Assembly (NCBI GenBank): GCA_019312985.1
Contig: JAFDCC010000038.1
Coordinates: 1 to 6,903, forward strand
DNA length: 6,903 bases
Direction of reading: 5' to 3'
Source: Deltaproteobacteria bacterium
Lineage (GTDB): Bacteria > Desulfobacterota > Desulfobulbia > Desulfobulbales > BM004
Every line of letters starts with the position of its first letter. Positions within the stretch are counted from its first letter, which is position 1. Of the stretch, positions 4,656 through 6,903 are shown piece by piece. The notes beneath the pieces are model-generated. The model was not told the DNA's origin and ran no database searches. It saw only the letters and a list, made by a program, of their open reading frames with translations. A program made the position numbers and the translations under genes.

Positions 4656-6903
4656 ATGACAGAAACCGCTGCCGCCGACTTTGTTCATCTCCATGTTCAT
4701 ACACAGTACAGCCTGCTTGACGGGGCCATCCGCATTGACGATCTCCTGAAGAAATGCCGGGAGTTCAACATGGGGGCAGTCGCCATCACCGACCACGGCG
4801 CCATGCACGGCGCCCTTGAGTTCTATGTCAAGGCAAAAAAGGCGAATATCAAGCCCATCATCGGCTGTGAATTCTATATTGCGCCCCAGGACCGGAAAAA
4901 GCTCTCCGGCGCCAAAAGCTCCAGCGAAGCAGCCTTTCATATTGTCCTGCTGGCCATGAACCTCACGGGTTACAAAAACCTGATGAAACTGGCCAGCATT
5001 GCCCAGCTTGAGGGTTTCTACTACAAGCCGCGCATCGACAAGGAAACCCTGGTTGCCCACAACGAGGGGCTGATCGCCTTAACCGCCTGTCTGCACGGCG
5101 GTATTCCCCACCTCATCCTCCACGGCACCATGGACGCCGCCCGCAGGGAAACAAAGGCTCTGCTGAAGATCTTCGGCGACCGCCTCTACTTTGAGCTGCA
5201 GGACAACGGCATCAAGGAGCAAAAGAAAGTCAACAAGGGGTTGCTGAAACTCTCCAGGGAATTTTCCATTCCGCTGGTGGCCACCAATGACTGCCACTAT
5301 CTCAACCAGGATGAGTCCTTTGCCCATGAGGTTCTGCTCTGCATCCAGACAGGGAGGACGATAAACGACAAGGGCCGCTTCAAGTTTGCCACGGACGAAC
5401 TCTACTTCAAGTCCCCCGAGGCAATGCGGCAACGGTTCAAGGATGTGCCGGAGGCGCTGGCGGAAAGTGTAAAAATTGCCGAGCGGTGCAACCTGGAGCT
5501 TGATTTCGGCCAGCACCATTTTCCCAATTTCCCCCTGCCGAAGGGCGAGACCCTCGACACCTACTTTGAGCGGCTGGCACGGGAAGGGCTGAAGGAGCGG
5601 CTGGCTGCAATCCACGCCCGGGGCGAGCTCACCGCCGAGCTTGAAAAAACTTACCACGAACGGCTCGAGGTCGAGATCCAGGTCATCATTAAGATGGAAT
5701 TTCCCGGCTATTTTCTCATCGTGGCCGATTTTATCAACTGGGCGAAAAACAACAACATCCCGGTGGGCCCGGGCCGCGGATCCGGGGCCGGCAGCCTCGT
5801 GGCATACTGCCTGCGCATTACGGAAATCGACCCCATGCCCTATGGCCTGATATTCGAACGCTTTCTCAATATCGAGCGCAAAAGCCTGCCCGACTTCGAC
5901 ATCGACTTCTGCATGGAGCGGCGGGAGGATGTTTTCCATTATGTCCAGGAAAAATACGGCGGGGCTGAGCATGTTGCCCAGATCATCACCTTCGGCTCCA
6001 TGAAGGCGCGCGCCGTTATCAGGGATGTGGGCCGCGCCCTTGACATGCCGTTCGGCGATGTGGACCGCATTGCCAAGCTCATTCCCGACCAGCTGAAAAT
6101 TACAATCAAGGATGCCATCGAGCAGGAACCGCGGCTCCGCGATGCGGAAACAAGGGACGAGAAGGTCGCCTCCCTGCTTTCCATCGCCCGGGTACTCGAG
6201 GGGCTCTCCCGGCACATGTCGACCCATGCCGCCGGGGTCGTGATTTCCCCGGAACCGATCGTGGAATACCTGCCCCTCTGCAAGGGGCCCAAGGGTGAAA
6301 TTCTGACCCAGTACGCCATGAAGTACACCGAGATGACCGGCCTCATCAAGTTCGACTTTTTGGGCCTTAAAACACTGACGGTCATCGACCGGGCCATCAG
6401 GCTCATCGAGGCGGACCTCGGCAGTCCGGTTGACATCGGCACTATCCCCCTGGATGACCCGAAAACCTACGACCTGCTCTGCAAGGGCGACTCCCTCGGG
6501 GTCTTCCAACTGGAAAGCTCCGGCATGCGGGCCCTGCTGACCAACATGAAACCTGAGGTCTTTACCGACCTCATCGCCCTGGTCGCCCTCTACCGGCCGG
6601 GCCCCATGGAAAGCGGCATGATCGGCAACATTGTCGACACCAAGCACGGCAAAAAGCCGGCCAACTACCAGCTGCCGCAGCTCAAGCCGGTGCTCGAGGA
6701 GACCTACGGCGTCATTGTCTACCAGGAACAGGTCATGAAAATTGCCAACATCCTGGCAAACTACACCCTCGGCGACGCCGACATTCTGCGGCGGGCAATG
6801 GGCAAGAAGATTCCCGAGGTCATGGCGAGTGAAAAGGAAAAGTTCATGGCCGGGGCGACAAAGAACAATATCCCCAAGGACAAGGCCGAGTACATCTTCG
6901 AAC
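4656..6903 (+). CDS. dnaE: DNA polymerase III alpha subunit, N-terminal 749 residues (runs off right edge)
   Basis: This frame is open from the ATG at 4656 to the right edge. It is the replicative polymerase subunit that extends DNA at the fork in the cytoplasm. The PHP domain comes first, with HLHVH (His11, His13, His15), ITDHG (Asp46, His47), GCEFY and later NDCHYL, so the metal-binding residues lost in E. coli DnaE are kept. The polymerase core has GPGRGSGAGSL (palm), PDFDIDFC with catalytic Asp415 and Asp417, and KFDFLGLKTLT with the third catalytic Asp567. MSTHAAGVV, LVALYRPGPM and YQEQVM are further typical DnaE blocks. Full-length members are about 1150-1180 residues, so the helix-hairpin-helix, beta-clamp-binding and OB regions lie beyond the window. 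The ATG is preceded by only a weak purine-rich stretch, but the product then starts a few residues before FVHLHVHTQYSLLDG, as usual in the family. No frameshift or internal stop is seen. Confidence 0.97.
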   Translation, partial: MTETAAADFVHLHVHTQYSLLDGAIRIDDLLKKCREFNMGAVAITDHGAMHGALEFYVKAKKANIKPIIGCEFYIAPQDRKKLSGAKSSSEAAFHIVLLAMNLTGYKNLMKLASIAQLEGFYYKPRIDKETLVAHNEGLIALTACLHGGIPHLILHGTMDAARRETKALLKIFGDRLYFELQDNGIKEQKKVNKGLLKLSREFSIPLVATNDCHYLNQDESFAHEVLLCIQTGRTINDKGRFKFATDELYFKSPEAMRQRFKDVPEALAESVKIAERCNLELDFGQHHFPNFPLPKGETLDTYFERLAREGLKERLAAIHARGELTAELEKTYHERLEVEIQVIIKMEFPGYFLIVADFINWAKNNNIPVGPGRGSGAGSLVAYCLRITEIDPMPYGLIFERFLNIERKSLPDFDIDFCMERREDVFHYVQEKYGGAEHVAQIITFGSMKARAVIRDVGRALDMPFGDVDRIAKLIPDQLKITIKDAIEQEPRLRDAETRDEKVASLLSIARVLEGLSRHMSTHAAGVVISPEPIVEYLPLCKGPKGEILTQYAMKYTEMTGLIKFDFLGLKTLTVIDRAIRLIEADLGSPVDIGTIPLDDPKTYDLLCKGDSLGVFQLESSGMRALLTNMKPEVFTDLIALVALYRPGPMESGMIGNIVDTKHGKKPANYQLPQLKPVLEETYGVIVYQEQVMKIANILANYTLGDADILRRAMGKKIPEVMASEKEKFMAGATKNNIPKDKAEYIFE

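Noticed and set aside
5079..6647. Minus-strand open frame of 522 codons antisense to dnaE
   Set aside because: It is the mirror frame of a GC-rich coding sequence. The opposite strand encodes an unmistakable DnaE with all catalytic motifs, and the antisense product has no recognisable domain.

Overview
The window is about 6.9 kb of bacterial chromosome with moderately high GC content. All genes are of bacterial type, and I see no phage, insertion-sequence, CRISPR, tRNA or rRNA signal. The mix of a RegB/RegA-type redox two-component system, a stand-alone NosL lipoprotein and a DnaE with an intact PHP domain fits an anaerobic or facultative proteobacterium, perhaps of the Desulfobacterota (former Deltaproteobacteria). 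That placement is an inference from gene content, not a phylogeny.

Layout. (1) 1-227, minus: the N-terminal part of a secreted protein of unknown function that runs off the left edge. (2) 228-682: a 455-base stretch without a convincing gene. It holds two perfect inverted repeats (11 and 13 bp), a candidate promoter and a leader for the left gene. (3) 683-3477, minus: three genes transcribed in the order regB (sensor kinase), regA (response regulator), nosL (copper-chaperone-type lipoprotein). (4) 3478-3662: a divergent intergenic region in which a minus-strand and a plus-strand sigma70-like promoter appear to share overlapping -35 boxes. (5) 3663-4466, plus: a TIM-barrel protein of the sugar phosphate isomerase/epimerase and endonuclease IV superfamily. 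(6) 4656-6903, plus: dnaE, the replicative DNA polymerase III alpha subunit, cut by the right edge after 749 codons.

How the genes may work together. RegB carries the two features linked to redox sensing in this kinase family: the quinone-associated GGxxNPF heptapeptide and a cysteine in the dimerisation helix. RegA has the conserved receiver domain and the family's Fis-like DNA-binding helices. The most interesting point is a 19-bp near-palindrome, ATGCGGCAAATTGTCGCAT, at 1382-1400 in the regA-nosL gap. It contains GCGGC-N5-GTCGC, a match to the GCGNC...GNCGC half-site pattern known for the RegA/PrrA/ActR/RegR family. I infer that the system controls the neighbouring nosL gene, so copper delivery or maturation of a periplasmic cuproenzyme would follow the redox state of the quinone pool. 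No nosZ or other nos gene is in the window, so the client of this NosL is unknown. The two plus-strand genes look unrelated to this circuit.
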